Origin: RUG11237 sp050874665
Lineage (GTDB): Bacteria; Bacillota; Clostridia; Lachnospirales; Lachnospiraceae
Assembly (NCBI GenBank): GCA_050874665.1
Contig: JBNMLC010000009.1
Span: 41,924-105,923 of the forward strand
DNA: 64,000 nucleotides
Direction of reading: 5' to 3'
Positions within the stretch are counted from its first letter, which is position 1; each line of letters starts with the position of its first letter. Made by a program: the position numbers and the translations under genes. The notes under the pieces were generated by a model. The model was not told the origin of the DNA and made no database searches. It saw only the letters and a program-made list of their open reading frames with translations. Shown in pieces: positions 52,167 to 61,421 of this stretch.

Positions 52167-52218
52167 AGTATAAACAATTTTTTTAAGACTTGCAAGAGTT
52201 CCCAGTATAATATATACT
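52167..52218. promoter_or_regulatory. Divergent promoters sharing one palindromic -35 box
   Basis: TTGCAA at 52190-52195 is its own reverse complement. To the right, TATACT lies at 52213-52218 after 17 bases; to the left, AGTATA (TATACT on the - strand) lies at 52167-52172, also after 17 bases. Thus aroC (-) and the gene at 52265 (+) would use the same six bases as -35. A competing + choice is TATAAT at 52205-52210 with TTAAGA 17 bases upstream. Confidence 0.6.
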
Positions 52219-52264
52219 ATAGCATGATGCTTTCGTGGATTTGTTGGAAAAGGGAGAAGAGAAC

Positions 52265-53170
52265 ATGTATCAATATAGTGTGGCAGACTGGATTCTGCTA
52301 TTTTTTATATATGGCTTTTTTGGGTGGATATTTGAAACTACATATGTTTCAATACGAAAACGAAAATTTGTTAACCGTGGTTTTTTAAGAGGACCGATTC
52401 TGCCAATTTATGCATCGGGTGCAATCATTATGCTGTTTGCCTCCATTCCTTTTGAAGGAAATCTGATTGCAACATATTTTGCCGGTATGGTAGCAGCAAC
52501 ATTTTTGGAATTAGTTGTCGGATTGGCAATGGAGAGTATTTTTAAAGTGAAATATTGGGATTATAGCAATCAAAAATTTCAGTTCAAAGGTGTAATCTGT
52601 CTGTCATCATCTATTGCATGGGGATTTTTGACCTTGTTTTTGACAGAAGTGATACATAAACCTATCGAGAGAGTTTTGTTTCAAATTCCGCATGTATTAG
52701 AATATGTTCTGGTAGCAGTGGTTAGTGTTGTATTTGTGTCAGATACGATAGCCTCTGTAAAAGCCGCTCTGGATTTGCGGAAGATGTTAGAGAAAATGAC
52801 AGCTATGCGCAAGGAATTAGAGGAAATGCAGGAAGAGTTCTTAGAGATGGCAGCAGAAAAGAAAGAAGTATTATTGAAAGCAGCCAGCCAGAAAAAAGAG
52901 CGTTTCATAGAGCGAATCGAAGACTACAAGGAAGAAATACTTGAGAACGCACCGGATAAACTGGAATCCTATTACCATTTAAAAGACAAGCTGGAGGAAT
53001 ATCGGGAATACAGTAAAAATTATGGTATTTTAAAGGCAGAACTTTTGAAAGCACATCCGTCTGCTTCCTCCATGAAATATAAAGAAGCTTTGCGGGATAT
53101 AAGAAAATACATTGAAGAAGATTTAAAGACAAAGAAAAATAAATTAAAAAATAAAAAAATGGAAGATTAA
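52265..53170 (+). CDS. putative ABC-transporter-permease-family membrane protein (CmpB-like) with coiled-coil tail
   Basis: A 301-residue protein, ATG 52265 after GGGAGAAGAG; a GTG at 52235 is in frame but lacks a site. The first 165 residues hold about five membrane helices with GFFGWIFETTYVSIRKRKFV and NRGFLRGPILPIYASGA, which are typical of the family named putative ABC transporter permease (PF06541). The last 130 residues are a highly charged cytoplasmic coiled coil. The family is common in Lachnospiraceae and its function is unknown; no ATPase gene is adjacent, so a true ABC role is doubtful. It lies 13 bases before tgt and may be co-transcribed. Confidence 0.82.
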   Translation: MYQYSVADWILLFFIYGFFGWIFETTYVSIRKRKFVNRGFLRGPILPIYASGAIIMLFASIPFEGNLIATYFAGMVAATFLELVVGLAMESIFKVKYWDYSNQKFQFKGVICLSSSIAWGFLTLFLTEVIHKPIERVLFQIPHVLEYVLVAVVSVVFVSDTIASVKAALDLRKMLEKMTAMRKELEEMQEEFLEMAAEKKEVLLKAASQKKERFIERIEDYKEEILENAPDKLESYYHLKDKLEEYREYSKNYGILKAELLKAHPSASSMKYKEALRDIRKYIEEDLKTKKNKLKNKKMED

Positions 53171-53183
53171 ACGAGGATAAATC

Positions 53184-54317
53184 ATGTATAAACTATTAAA
53201 AAAAGATGGAAATGCGAAAAGAGGACAATTTCACACAGTGCATGGCGTGATTGAAACTCCTGTATTTATGAATGTGGGTACGGCAGCGGCGATTAAGGGC
53301 GCGGTATCTACAGAAGATTTACAGAGCTTAAAGACACAGGTAGAGTTATCCAATACATACCATTTACATGTAAGGCCGGGAGATAAAGTGGTAAAAGCGA
53401 TGGGAGGTCTGCACAAATTTATGGTCTGGGATAAGCCGATATTGACAGATTCCGGCGGATTTCAGGTGTTTTCACTGGCAGGCCTTCGAAAAATCAAGGA
53501 AGAGGGTGTGTATTTTAACTCTCATGTGGATGGAAGAAAGATATTTATGGGGCCGGAAGAAAGTATGCAGATTCAGTCTAATCTTGCTTCCACCATTGCT
53601 ATGGCATTTGATGAATGTCCGCCAAGTCTGGAATCCAGAACATATATGCAAAATTCAGTAGCCAGAACTACAAGATGGTTAGAACGCTGTAAAAAGGAAA
53701 TGCAAAGACTGAACGGCTTAGAAGACACAATTAACAAAAAGCAAATGTTGTTTGGAATTAATCAGGGTGGTTGTTTTGAAGACATTCGAATTGACCATGC
53801 AAAGCGAATTTCCGAGCTGGATTTAGATGGTTATGCGATTGGCGGTCTGGCGGTGGGGGAATCCCATGCGGAAATGTATCGCACCATTGAAGCAGTTGTA
53901 CCATATCTTCCGGAAGAAAAGCCGACATATCTTATGGGCGTGGGAACACCTGCCAATATTTTAGAAGCGGTAGAGCGTGGAGTGGATTTCTTTGACTGTG
54001 TATATCCAAGCAGAAATGGCAGACATGGTCATGTATACACCAATCATGGAAAACTCAATTTATTTAATGCCAAATATGAGTTAGATGGTAAGCCTATTGA
54101 GGAGGGCTGTGGCTGTCCTGCCTGCCAAAAGTACAGCAGAGCATACATCAGACATTTGCTTAAGGCAAAAGAAATGTTGGGAATGCGTTTGTGTGTAATG
54201 CATAATCTGTATTTTTACAATAACATGATGGAGGAAATCAGAGATTCCATTGAACAGGGAAGATTTGCTGAGTATAAGAAAAATAAGCTTGAGGGAATGG
54301 AGCAGGGCGAAAAATAA
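53184..54317 (+). CDS. tgt: tRNA-guanine transglycosylase
   Basis: A 377-residue enzyme of normal length. The catalytic segment is LTDSGGFQVFSL, the nucleophilic aspartate is in FFDCVYPSRNGRHGH, and the zinc ligands are CGCPACQKYSRAYIRH and a later histidine in VMHNLYF. It exchanges guanine 34 of Asn, Asp, His and Tyr tRNAs for preQ1. The queA partner is not in the window. yajC follows, as in many bacteria where tgt and yajC precede secDF. Here secDF is absent after yajC. Confidence 0.96.
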   Translation: MYKLLKKDGNAKRGQFHTVHGVIETPVFMNVGTAAAIKGAVSTEDLQSLKTQVELSNTYHLHVRPGDKVVKAMGGLHKFMVWDKPILTDSGGFQVFSLAGLRKIKEEGVYFNSHVDGRKIFMGPEESMQIQSNLASTIAMAFDECPPSLESRTYMQNSVARTTRWLERCKKEMQRLNGLEDTINKKQMLFGINQGGCFEDIRIDHAKRISELDLDGYAIGGLAVGESHAEMYRTIEAVVPYLPEEKPTYLMGVGTPANILEAVERGVDFFDCVYPSRNGRHGHVYTNHGKLNLFNAKYELDGKPIEEGCGCPACQKYSRAYIRHLLKAKEMLGMRLCVMHNLYFYNNMMEEIRDSIEQGRFAEYKKNKLEGMEQGEK

Positions 54318-54327
54318 AAGAAAATAC

Positions 54328-54356
54328 TTGAAGAAATATCTATAGTTGTGTAGAAT
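54328..54356 (+). promoter_or_regulatory. yajC promoter
   Basis: TTGAAG (54328-54333) and TAGAAT (54351-54356) are 17 bases apart and lie just after the tgt stop, so yajC can be transcribed separately from tgt. Confidence 0.5.
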
Positions 54357-54410
54357 AAGAAATAGAAAATTTTGAAAAATAAAATAATTGCAGCAACAGG
54401 AGGAAAAACT

Positions 54411-54725
54411 ATGCAGATGATTTTAGGAGCACAGCAGGGAGGCTCATCTTTTACTTTGATTATGGTGGCTTATATTGTTCTTATTGTGGGTGGTATGTAC
54501 TTAATTATGGTACGTCCACAGAAAAAGGAACAGAAAAGATTGAATTTGATGCTTTCAGAACTGGCCATCGGTGACAGTGTTCTTACAACGAGTGGATTTT
54601 ATGGAATTGTAATTGATATTACAGACGACACTGTCATTGTAGAATTCGGTAATAATAAAAACTGCCGTATTCCAATGAAGAAAGATGCGATTGTTCAGGT
54701 TGAAAAAGCAGGAGCTGCAGATTAA
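54411..54725 (+). CDS. yajC: preprotein translocase accessory subunit YajC
   Basis: A 104-residue protein starting at ATG 54411 (AGGAGG eight bases before). It has one N-terminal membrane segment (about 14-36) followed directly by MVRPQKKEQKR and the small cytoplasmic domain GDSVLTTSGFYGIVIDI. This is the YajC pattern. It associates with SecDF at the Sec translocon. A strong terminator follows at once, separating it from the CAP gene. Confidence 0.95.
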   Translation: MQMILGAQQGGSSFTLIMVAYIVLIVGGMYLIMVRPQKKEQKRLNLMLSELAIGDSVLTTSGFYGIVIDITDDTVIVEFGNNKNCRIPMKKDAIVQVEKAGAAD

Positions 54726-54740
54726 ATAAAATCAAATAAA

Positions 54741-54777
54741 AAGCAAAAGGACACCGTCAGGGTGTCTTTTTGCTTTT
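54741..54777 (+). terminator. Intrinsic terminator after yajC
   Basis: AAGCAAAAGGACACC and GGTGTCTTTTTGCTT form a 15-bp stem (one mismatch or G-U zone) with a GTCAG loop, followed by TT. Confidence 0.85.
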
Positions 54778-54887
54778 GCAGGGGAGTTTTGGCGCTGAGT
54801 TCTTATCCATATATTACCGGTGGATTCTCTCAGAGATTCATGTTACCATACCTTTTGTAACCGAGATGCAACTAAAAGGAGGTAAAC

Positions 54888-55571
54888 ATGAGAAAACTAT
54901 CATTATTTGCATTGACAGCCGCAGCGATTGTGGCAGCAACAGGTTCACCACTTCTTTCACAGGCAAGTGCACAAAAATCTGTTTGCGAACAGTTACAAAA
55001 AGATAATTGTATTATCGTTGGTGGAACGGTAAGCAGCAAAAACAACTTAAAAGATGTTCTTTCAAAGTTGGAAAAAGAGTTTGGAAATTGCAATTGGAAT
55101 AGCTGTATTCCAGATGTTATTATTCCAGACAACAATCTTCCGGAAACACCGGAAACGGAAACACCGGGAACAGAAGAGAAAGAGGATACTCAGACTGCAG
55201 CGTATACAAAACGAGTGGTAGAGCTTGTGAATGTAGAAAGAGCAAAAGCGGGACTGAAAGAATTAACATTAGATAAAACAATAGAAGCAGCGGCGACTGT
55301 TCGTGCGAAAGAAATTGAAAAATCATTTTCCCATACAAGACCTGACGGCAGCGGATTTAGTACAGCATTAAAAGAGCAGGGTGTGACATATAGCGGTGCC
55401 GGAGAAAATATTGCATGGGGACAGACTTCGCCGGAAGCAGTTGTAAATGCCTGGATGAATAGTGAAGGTCACAGAGCCAACATTCTAAATTCTAAATTTA
55501 CAAAAATCGGTGTAGGTCATTATCAGAATGCAAAAGGAACAAATTACTGGGCACAGTTATTTACTTATTAA
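54888..55571 (+). CDS. secreted CAP/SCP-domain protein
   Basis: A 227-residue exported protein. The signal peptide ends near SQASA; then about 60 residues with three cysteines and an acidic Thr/Pro/Glu linker (TPETETPGTEEKE). The C-terminal CAP domain runs from about 105 to the end: VELVNVERAKAGLKEL, the histidine motif FSHTRPDGSGF, GENIAWGQ and WMNSEGHRANILNSKFTKIG, all typical of the YkwD-type bacterial CAP family. The family includes spore-coat and surface proteins; the exact activity is unknown. AGGAGG lies before the ATG, and a terminator follows. The N-terminal segment has no family I recognise. Confidence 0.9.
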   Translation: MRKLSLFALTAAAIVAATGSPLLSQASAQKSVCEQLQKDNCIIVGGTVSSKNNLKDVLSKLEKEFGNCNWNSCIPDVIIPDNNLPETPETETPGTEEKEDTQTAAYTKRVVELVNVERAKAGLKELTLDKTIEAAATVRAKEIEKSFSHTRPDGSGFSTALKEQGVTYSGAGENIAWGQTSPEAVVNAWMNSEGHRANILNSKFTKIGVGHYQNAKGTNYWAQLFTY

Positions 55572-55593
55572 GATTACAGTCCATAAATAAAGG

Positions 55594-55640
55594 GAAAGAG
55601 CAATGTGTGCATTAAAGGCATACGTTGTTCTTTCTTTTTC
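55594..55640 (+). terminator. Intrinsic terminator after the CAP gene
   Basis: GAAAGAGCAATGTGTGC pairs with GCATACGTTGTTCTTTC (G-U tolerant, one mismatch), 7-base loop, followed by TTTTTC. Confidence 0.78.
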
Positions 55641-55731
55641 TTTATAAATTTGGTACGATAAAAAACTTACGGAAATGACTGTCTGTGTCAACATCCATCC
55701 TGAAACAGTCACCAAGAATGAAAAATAATGA

Positions 55732-55760
55732 TTGAAAACTCTGTTCATTTGTTATATTAT
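55732..55760 (+). promoter_or_regulatory. leuB-ilvD-ilvB promoter
   Basis: TTGAAA (55732-55737) and TATTAT (55755-55760) are 17 bases apart. About 75 bases of leader follow. I saw no T-box core and no leucine-rich leader peptide. Confidence 0.6.
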
Positions 55761-55845
55761 ATTAAGTATGGCTTAAACTGTAGAATTTTATACTTTTTTA
55801 TGGAACATTTGTAACAGTAAAAATATAGCTGAAAGGATGGATAAC

Positions 55846-56928
55846 ATGAATTACAAGGTTGGCGTTATTTCTGGTGACGGAATTGGTCCGGAAATAGTAA
55901 ACGAAGCAAAGAAAGTCTTAGATGCAGTAGGAGTAAAATTTGGTCACAAATTTGAATATACTGAAATTCTAATGGGTGGAGCATCTATTGATGTACATGG
56001 CGTGCCACTGACAGATGAAGCTATTGAGGCTGCAAAAAGCAGTGACGCGGTACTGATGGGTTCCATTGGCGGTGATACAACGACTTCTTCATGGTACAAA
56101 CTTCCGCCGGAATTAAGACCGGAAGCAGGACTGTTAAGGATTCGTAAAGCGTTAAACTTATTCGCAAATGTAAGACCAGCCGTATTATATAAAGAATTAA
56201 AGGGAGCATGTCCATTGAAAGATGAAGTGATCGGAGATGGATTTGATATGGTGATTATGCGTGAACTGACTGGAGGTCTTTACTTTGGAGAACGTAAGAC
56301 GGTGGAAGAAAACGGTGTTATGAAAGCATATGATTCCCTTACATACGATGAAAATGAAATCAGAAGAATCGCAATTCGCGGTTTTGATATTGCCATGAAA
56401 CGTAAGAAAAAAGTAACCAGCGTTGACAAGGCAAATGTATTAGATTCTTCCAGACTTTGGAGAAAGGTAGTAGAAGAAGTTGCCAAGGATTATCCGGAAG
56501 TAACTTATGAACATATGTTAGTGGATAATTGTGCTATGCAGTTAGTAAAAGATCCAAGACAGTTTGATGTTATTTTAACAGAAAATATGTTCGGTGATAT
56601 TCTTTCAGACGAGGCTAGCATGGTAACAGGCTCCATCGGAATGTTAAGCTCTGCAAGCTTAAATGAAACAAAGTTTGGACTGTATGAACCAAGCCACGGT
56701 TCTGCTCCTGATATTGCAGGAAAGAATATTGCTAATCCAATCGCAACTATCCTTTCAGCAGCAATGATGCTACGCTATTCTTTTGATTTATCAGAAGAAG
56801 CAGATGCTATCGAAAATGCAGTAAAGAAGGTATTGGCGGACGGATATAGAACCATCGACATTATGGCAGACGGATGTACACAGGTTGGCTGTGACAAGAT
56901 GGGGGATTTACTGGCAGAAAGAATTTAA
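55846..56928 (+). CDS. leuB: 3-isopropylmalate dehydrogenase
   Basis: A 360-residue NAD-dependent enzyme. ATG 55846 is nine bases after AAAGG; the ATG at 55837 abuts that site. The start VGVISGDGIGPEIVNEAKKV, the arginine segment LRPEAGLLRIRKALNLFANVRP, the metal-binding ENMFGDILSDEASMV and the end EPSHGSAPDIAGKNIANP are standard LeuB. It oxidises and decarboxylates 3-isopropylmalate. leuA and leuCD are not beside it. ilvD follows after 19 bases, so leucine and valine/isoleucine genes are mixed in one operon. Confidence 0.95.
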   Translation: MNYKVGVISGDGIGPEIVNEAKKVLDAVGVKFGHKFEYTEILMGGASIDVHGVPLTDEAIEAAKSSDAVLMGSIGGDTTTSSWYKLPPELRPEAGLLRIRKALNLFANVRPAVLYKELKGACPLKDEVIGDGFDMVIMRELTGGLYFGERKTVEENGVMKAYDSLTYDENEIRRIAIRGFDIAMKRKKKVTSVDKANVLDSSRLWRKVVEEVAKDYPEVTYEHMLVDNCAMQLVKDPRQFDVILTENMFGDILSDEASMVTGSIGMLSSASLNETKFGLYEPSHGSAPDIAGKNIANPIATILSAAMMLRYSFDLSEEADAIENAVKKVLADGYRTIDIMADGCTQVGCDKMGDLLAERI

Positions 56929-56947
56929 TGGAAAAGGAGAGAAAAAG

Positions 56948-58618
56948 ATGAGAAGTGATGCAGTAACAAAGGGAATGCAGCAGGCTCCGCACAGATCATT
57001 ATTTAATGCGTTGGGAATGACAAAAGAAGAAATGAACAGACCATTGATTGGTATCGTAAGTTCTTACAATGAAATCGTTCCGGGACATATGAATATAGAT
57101 AAAATTGTAAATGCAGTAAAAATGGGTGTTGCAATGGCAGGTGGTACACCGGTCATGTTCCCGGCAATTGCCGTATGTGACGGTATTGCTATGGGACACA
57201 CAGGAATGAAATACTCTTTGGTAACGAGAGATTTGATTTGCGATTCTACGGAATGTATGGCTATGGCACATCAGTTTGATGCGCTTGTTATGGTTCCGAA
57301 TTGTGATAAGAATGTACCTGGTTTGTTAATGGCAGCAGCAAGATTAAATATTCCTACTGTATTTGTCAGCGGTGGACCAATGCTTGCAGGTAAGGTAAAA
57401 GGATGCAAGACTTCATTGTCTAGTATGTTCGAAGCAGTAGGCTCCTATGCAGCAGGTACTATGACTCAAGAAGATGTACTGGAATTTGAAGAAAATGCAT
57501 GTCCTACTTGCGGTTCCTGTTCAGGTATGTATACAGCAAACAGTATGAACTGTTTAACAGAAGTGCTTGGTATGGGCTTAAAAGGCAATGGAACAATTCC
57601 GGCAGTGTATTCTCAGCGTATCCGCCTTGCAAAAGAAGCAGGTATGAAGGTTATGGAAATGTTGGAGAAGAATATTCGTCCAAGAGATATTATGACAGAA
57701 AATGCATTCCGCAATGCACTGACTGTAGATATGGCATTAGGCTGTTCTACAAACAGTATGCTCCATTTACCGGCCATCGCTCATGAGGCTGGTATTGAGA
57801 TAGATTTAGATATTGCCAATGAAATCTCAGCAAAGACTCCGAACCTCTGCCATTTAGCTCCGGCAGGACATACATATATTGAGGAATTAAATGAAGCAGG
57901 CGGAGTATATGCTGTCATGAATGAATTAAATAAGAAGGGACTGCTTCATACGGATTGCATGACAGTAACCGGAAAGACCGTAGGAGAGAATATTGAGGGT
58001 TGTGTAAACAAGAATCCGGAAGTTATTCGTCCAATTGAAAATCCATACAGTCAGACAGGTGGAATTGCAGTGCTTCGTGGTAATCTGGCACCAGATACAG
58101 CAGTAGTAAAACGTTCTGCGGTAGCACCTGAAATGATGGTACATGAGGGACCGGCAAGAGTGTTTGACTGTGAAGAAGATGCCATTGCAGCCATTAAAGG
58201 CGGAAAGATTGTGGAAGGCGATGTTGTAGTGATTCGTTATGAAGGACCAAAGGGTGGCCCTGGTATGAGGGAAATGTTAAATCCTACTTCAGCTATCGCA
58301 GGTATGGGACTGGGTTCCTCTGTAGCGTTAATTACAGATGGACGATTCTCAGGAGCTTCCAGAGGGGCTTCCATTGGTCATGTTTCACCGGAGGCTGCTG
58401 TAGGTGGAAATATCGCTCTTGTGGAAGAAGGCGATATCATTAAGATTGATATTCCAAACAATAAGCTTGACTTTGTTATTTCTGATGAAGAATTAGAGAA
58501 AAGACGTGCAAAATGGCAGCCAAGAGAGCCAAAGGTTACAACAGGTTACTTAAAGCGTTATGCAGAATTGGTTACGTCTGCTAATAGAGGGGCTATCTTA
58601 GAGTTACCGAAAAAATAA
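56948..58618 (+). CDS. ilvD: dihydroxyacid dehydratase
   Basis: A 556-residue enzyme starting at ATG 56948, with AAAGGAG nine bases before. The iron-sulfur ligands lie in NCDKNVPG (about residue 119) and CPTCGSCSGMYTANSM (about 189); GRFSGASRGASIGHVSPEA near the C-terminus is diagnostic of IlvD rather than Edd. It dehydrates the dihydroxy acids of valine and isoleucine synthesis. It lies between leuB and ilvB (14 bases). Confidence 0.96.
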   Translation: MRSDAVTKGMQQAPHRSLFNALGMTKEEMNRPLIGIVSSYNEIVPGHMNIDKIVNAVKMGVAMAGGTPVMFPAIAVCDGIAMGHTGMKYSLVTRDLICDSTECMAMAHQFDALVMVPNCDKNVPGLLMAAARLNIPTVFVSGGPMLAGKVKGCKTSLSSMFEAVGSYAAGTMTQEDVLEFEENACPTCGSCSGMYTANSMNCLTEVLGMGLKGNGTIPAVYSQRIRLAKEAGMKVMEMLEKNIRPRDIMTENAFRNALTVDMALGCSTNSMLHLPAIAHEAGIEIDLDIANEISAKTPNLCHLAPAGHTYIEELNEAGGVYAVMNELNKKGLLHTDCMTVTGKTVGENIEGCVNKNPEVIRPIENPYSQTGGIAVLRGNLAPDTAVVKRSAVAPEMMVHEGPARVFDCEEDAIAAIKGGKIVEGDVVVIRYEGPKGGPGMREMLNPTSAIAGMGLGSSVALITDGRFSGASRGASIGHVSPEAAVGGNIALVEEGDIIKIDIPNNKLDFVISDEELEKRRAKWQPREPKVTTGYLKRYAELVTSANRGAILELPKK

Positions 58619-58632
58619 AGTGAGGGAAGAAG

Positions 58633-60300
58633 ATGCAGTTAACAGGTTCAGAAATCGTTGTAGAATGTTTAAAAGAGCAGGGCGTTGATACTGTTTTTGG
58701 TTATCCGGGTGGAGCGATTTTAAATATCTATGATGCATTATATAAACATGAAGAAATTAAACATATACTTACTTCACATGAACAGGGTGCATCCCATGCA
58801 GCAGATGGTTATGCCCGTTCCACAGGCAAGGTAGGTGTCTGCCTTGCTACGAGCGGACCGGGAGCAACTAATCTGGTTACAGGAATTGCCACCGCATATA
58901 TGGATTCTGTTCCAATGGTGGCAATCACCTGTAATGTGGGGGTTCCGCTTCTGGGAAAAGATTCTTTCCAGGAAATTGATATTGTAGGTGTAACAATGCC
59001 TATCACAAAACATAATTTTATTGTAAAAAATATCAACGATCTGGCAAAGACGATTCGTAAGGCATTTATAATTGCGAAGACTGGAAGACCGGGACCGGTT
59101 CTTGTGGATATTACGAAAGATGTTACCGGTGCAGCCACAGAGTACATAAAAGAAACACCGGAGGCAGTGGAACGTAAGCCGTTGAAAAATCCGGAAGATA
59201 TGAAAAAGGTGCTTGACTTTATCAGTGAAGCAAAGAAGCCTTATATCTTTGTAGGTGGTGGAGCAATTATTTCGGATGCTGCAAAAGAGGTAAATGAATT
59301 TGCAAAGAAATTAGATGCACCGGTTTGTGACAGCTTAATGGGCAAGGGGGCATTTGACGGAACAGATGCTTTATATACCGGAATGCTGGGCATGCATGGA
59401 ACCAAGACAGCAAACTACGGTGTTACCGAATGTGATTTGCTTGTGGTAATCGGCGCACGCTTCAGCGACAGAGTTACTGGAAATGTACAGAAATTTGCTA
59501 AAAATGCAAAAATTGTACAGATCGATGTAGATGCCGCAGAAATTAATAAAAATGTGCTGGTAGATGCCTGTCTTGTAGGCGATGCCAAAGTGATTTTACG
59601 GGAATTATGTGATCGTATGAGTCAGCATGAAAATAAGGAATGGACAGACCACATTAAGGATATGATGAACAAATATCCGTTGACATATAATAAAGAAACC
59701 CTGACAGGACCTTATATAATTGAAAAACTTTATGAAGCAACAAAAGGTCAGGCAATTATTACGACAGATGTAGGTCAGCATCAGATGTGGGCAGCACAGT
59801 ATTATAAATATACAGCTCCACGTACATTTCTTTCATCCGGTGGTCTTGGAACTATGGGATATGGTTTAGGAGCATGTATCGGAGCAAAAGTGGGAAATCC
59901 GGAAAAAACAGTAGTCAATATTGCGGGCGATGGCTGTTTCCGTATGAATATGAATGAACTTGCCACAGCATCCAGATATCAGATTCCGATTATTCAGATT
60001 GTTTTAAACAATCATGTACTTGGTATGGTACGTCAGTGGCAGACCTTGTTTTACGGAGAACGTTACTCCCACACCGTATTAAACGACCAGGTGGATTTTG
60101 TGAAAGTCTCGGAGGGTCTGGGGTGTGAAGCTTATAGAGTGACAAGTAAGGAAGAACTAGAGGAGGCTTTACAAAAAGCATTGCAGTCGAAGAGACCGGT
60201 TGTGTTAGATTGTGTCATCGACAGCGATGATAAGGTATTCCCAATGGTACCACCGGCAGCAGCGATTGAAGAAGTATTTGATGAATCGGACATGAAATAA
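58633..60300 (+). CDS. ilvB: acetolactate synthase, large (catalytic) subunit
   Basis: A 555-residue thiamine-diphosphate enzyme. The catalytic glutamate is in TSHEQGASHAADGYARSTG, the central domain carries VGGGAIIS, and the TPP motif is NIAGDGCFRMNMNELATA with the closing NN. The anabolic rather than catabolic type is indicated by length and by the operon. It makes acetolactate or acetohydroxybutyrate. The regulatory small subunit IlvN (ilvH) is not adjacent; serC follows. GAGGGAAG precedes the ATG. Confidence 0.95.
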   Translation: MQLTGSEIVVECLKEQGVDTVFGYPGGAILNIYDALYKHEEIKHILTSHEQGASHAADGYARSTGKVGVCLATSGPGATNLVTGIATAYMDSVPMVAITCNVGVPLLGKDSFQEIDIVGVTMPITKHNFIVKNINDLAKTIRKAFIIAKTGRPGPVLVDITKDVTGAATEYIKETPEAVERKPLKNPEDMKKVLDFISEAKKPYIFVGGGAIISDAAKEVNEFAKKLDAPVCDSLMGKGAFDGTDALYTGMLGMHGTKTANYGVTECDLLVVIGARFSDRVTGNVQKFAKNAKIVQIDVDAAEINKNVLVDACLVGDAKVILRELCDRMSQHENKEWTDHIKDMMNKYPLTYNKETLTGPYIIEKLYEATKGQAIITTDVGQHQMWAAQYYKYTAPRTFLSSGGLGTMGYGLGACIGAKVGNPEKTVVNIAGDGCFRMNMNELATASRYQIPIIQIVLNNHVLGMVRQWQTLFYGERYSHTVLNDQVDFVKVSEGLGCEAYRVTSKEELEEALQKALQSKRPVVLDCVIDSDDKVFPMVPPAAAIEEVFDESDMK

Positions 60301-60337
60301 TAAAAATAAAGATACATTTTTAGGAGGAAAATAAAAA

Positions 60338-61420
60338 ATGAGCAGAGTATATAATTTCTCAGCAGGACCAGCAGTTTTACCAGAAGAAGTGTTAAAGGAA
60401 GCAGCAGCAGAAATGCTTGATTACAACGGAACAGGAATGTCTGTAATGGAAATGAGTCATCGTTCCAAAGCTTTCGAAGAAATCATTCAGACAGCAGAAC
60501 AGGATATTCGTGATTTAATGAATATTCCTGACAATTACAAGGTATTGTTCTTACAGGGTGGTGCATCCCAACAGTTTGCAATGATTCCAATGAACTTAAT
60601 GAAGAATAAGGTGGCTGATTACATCGTAACAGGTCAGTGGGCTAAGAAAGCATGGCAGGAAGCTTCTAAATATGGTAAGGCAAATAAGATTGCTTCTTCC
60701 GAAGATGAAACATTCTCATATATTCCTGATTGCTCTGATTTACCAATTTCAGAAGATGCAGATTATGTTTACATTTGTGAAAACAACACAATTTATGGAA
60801 CAAAGTTTAAAACACTTCCAAATACAAAGGGAAAAACTTTAGTAGCTGACGTTTCTTCCTGTTTCTTATCAGAACCTGTAGATGTAAGTAAATACGGAAT
60901 TATCTACGGTGGAGTTCAAAAGAACGTGGGACCTGCAGGTATGGTAATCGTAATCATTCGTGAAGATTTAATTACAGATGATGTATTAGAAGGTACACCT
61001 ACCATGTTAAAATATAAGACACATGCAGATGCAGGCAGCTTATACAATACACCGCCAGCATACAATATATATATCTGTGGTAAGGTATTTAAATGGTTAA
61101 AGAAAATGGGCGGCTTAGAAAAGATGAAAGAGCTGAACGAAAAGAAAGCAAAAATCCTTTATGATTTCTTAGACGAAAGCAAGTTATTCAAAGGAACTGT
61201 TCGTAAGGAAGATCGTTCTTTGATGAATGTACCATTTGTAACAGGTGATGCTGACATGGATGCTAAATTTGTAAAAGAAGCAAAAGAAGCAGGATTCGAG
61301 AACTTAAAAGGACACAGAACAGTAGGTGGTATGCGTGCAAGTATCTACAACGCAATGCCAATCGAAGGTGTTGAAAAATTGGTTGAATTCATGAAGAAAT
61401 TTGAAAAGGAGAATGCATAA
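60338..61420 (+). CDS. serC: phosphoserine aminotransferase
   Basis: A 360-residue PLP enzyme of normal length. It opens RVYNFSAGPAVLPEEVLKEA; the PLP lysine is in YGGVQKNVGPAGMVIVI, the phosphate-binding GGASQQFAMIP is present, and the end is GHRTVGGMRASIYNAMP. It transaminates 3-phosphohydroxypyruvate to phosphoserine. AGGAGG precedes the ATG. serA begins one base after its stop. No serB is nearby. Confidence 0.97.
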   Translation: MSRVYNFSAGPAVLPEEVLKEAAAEMLDYNGTGMSVMEMSHRSKAFEEIIQTAEQDIRDLMNIPDNYKVLFLQGGASQQFAMIPMNLMKNKVADYIVTGQWAKKAWQEASKYGKANKIASSEDETFSYIPDCSDLPISEDADYVYICENNTIYGTKFKTLPNTKGKTLVADVSSCFLSEPVDVSKYGIIYGGVQKNVGPAGMVIVIIREDLITDDVLEGTPTMLKYKTHADAGSLYNTPPAYNIYICGKVFKWLKKMGGLEKMKELNEKKAKILYDFLDESKLFKGTVRKEDRSLMNVPFVTGDADMDAKFVKEAKEAGFENLKGHRTVGGMRASIYNAMPIEGVEKLVEFMKKFEKENA

Positions 61421-61421
61421 A

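Noticed and set aside
55641..55845. T-box or leucine leader peptide upstream of leuB
   Set aside because: No T-box core sequence, no specifier loop, no short leucine-rich ORF, and the only terminator belongs to the CAP gene. A 7-bp stem near 55677-55710 is too weak to matter.
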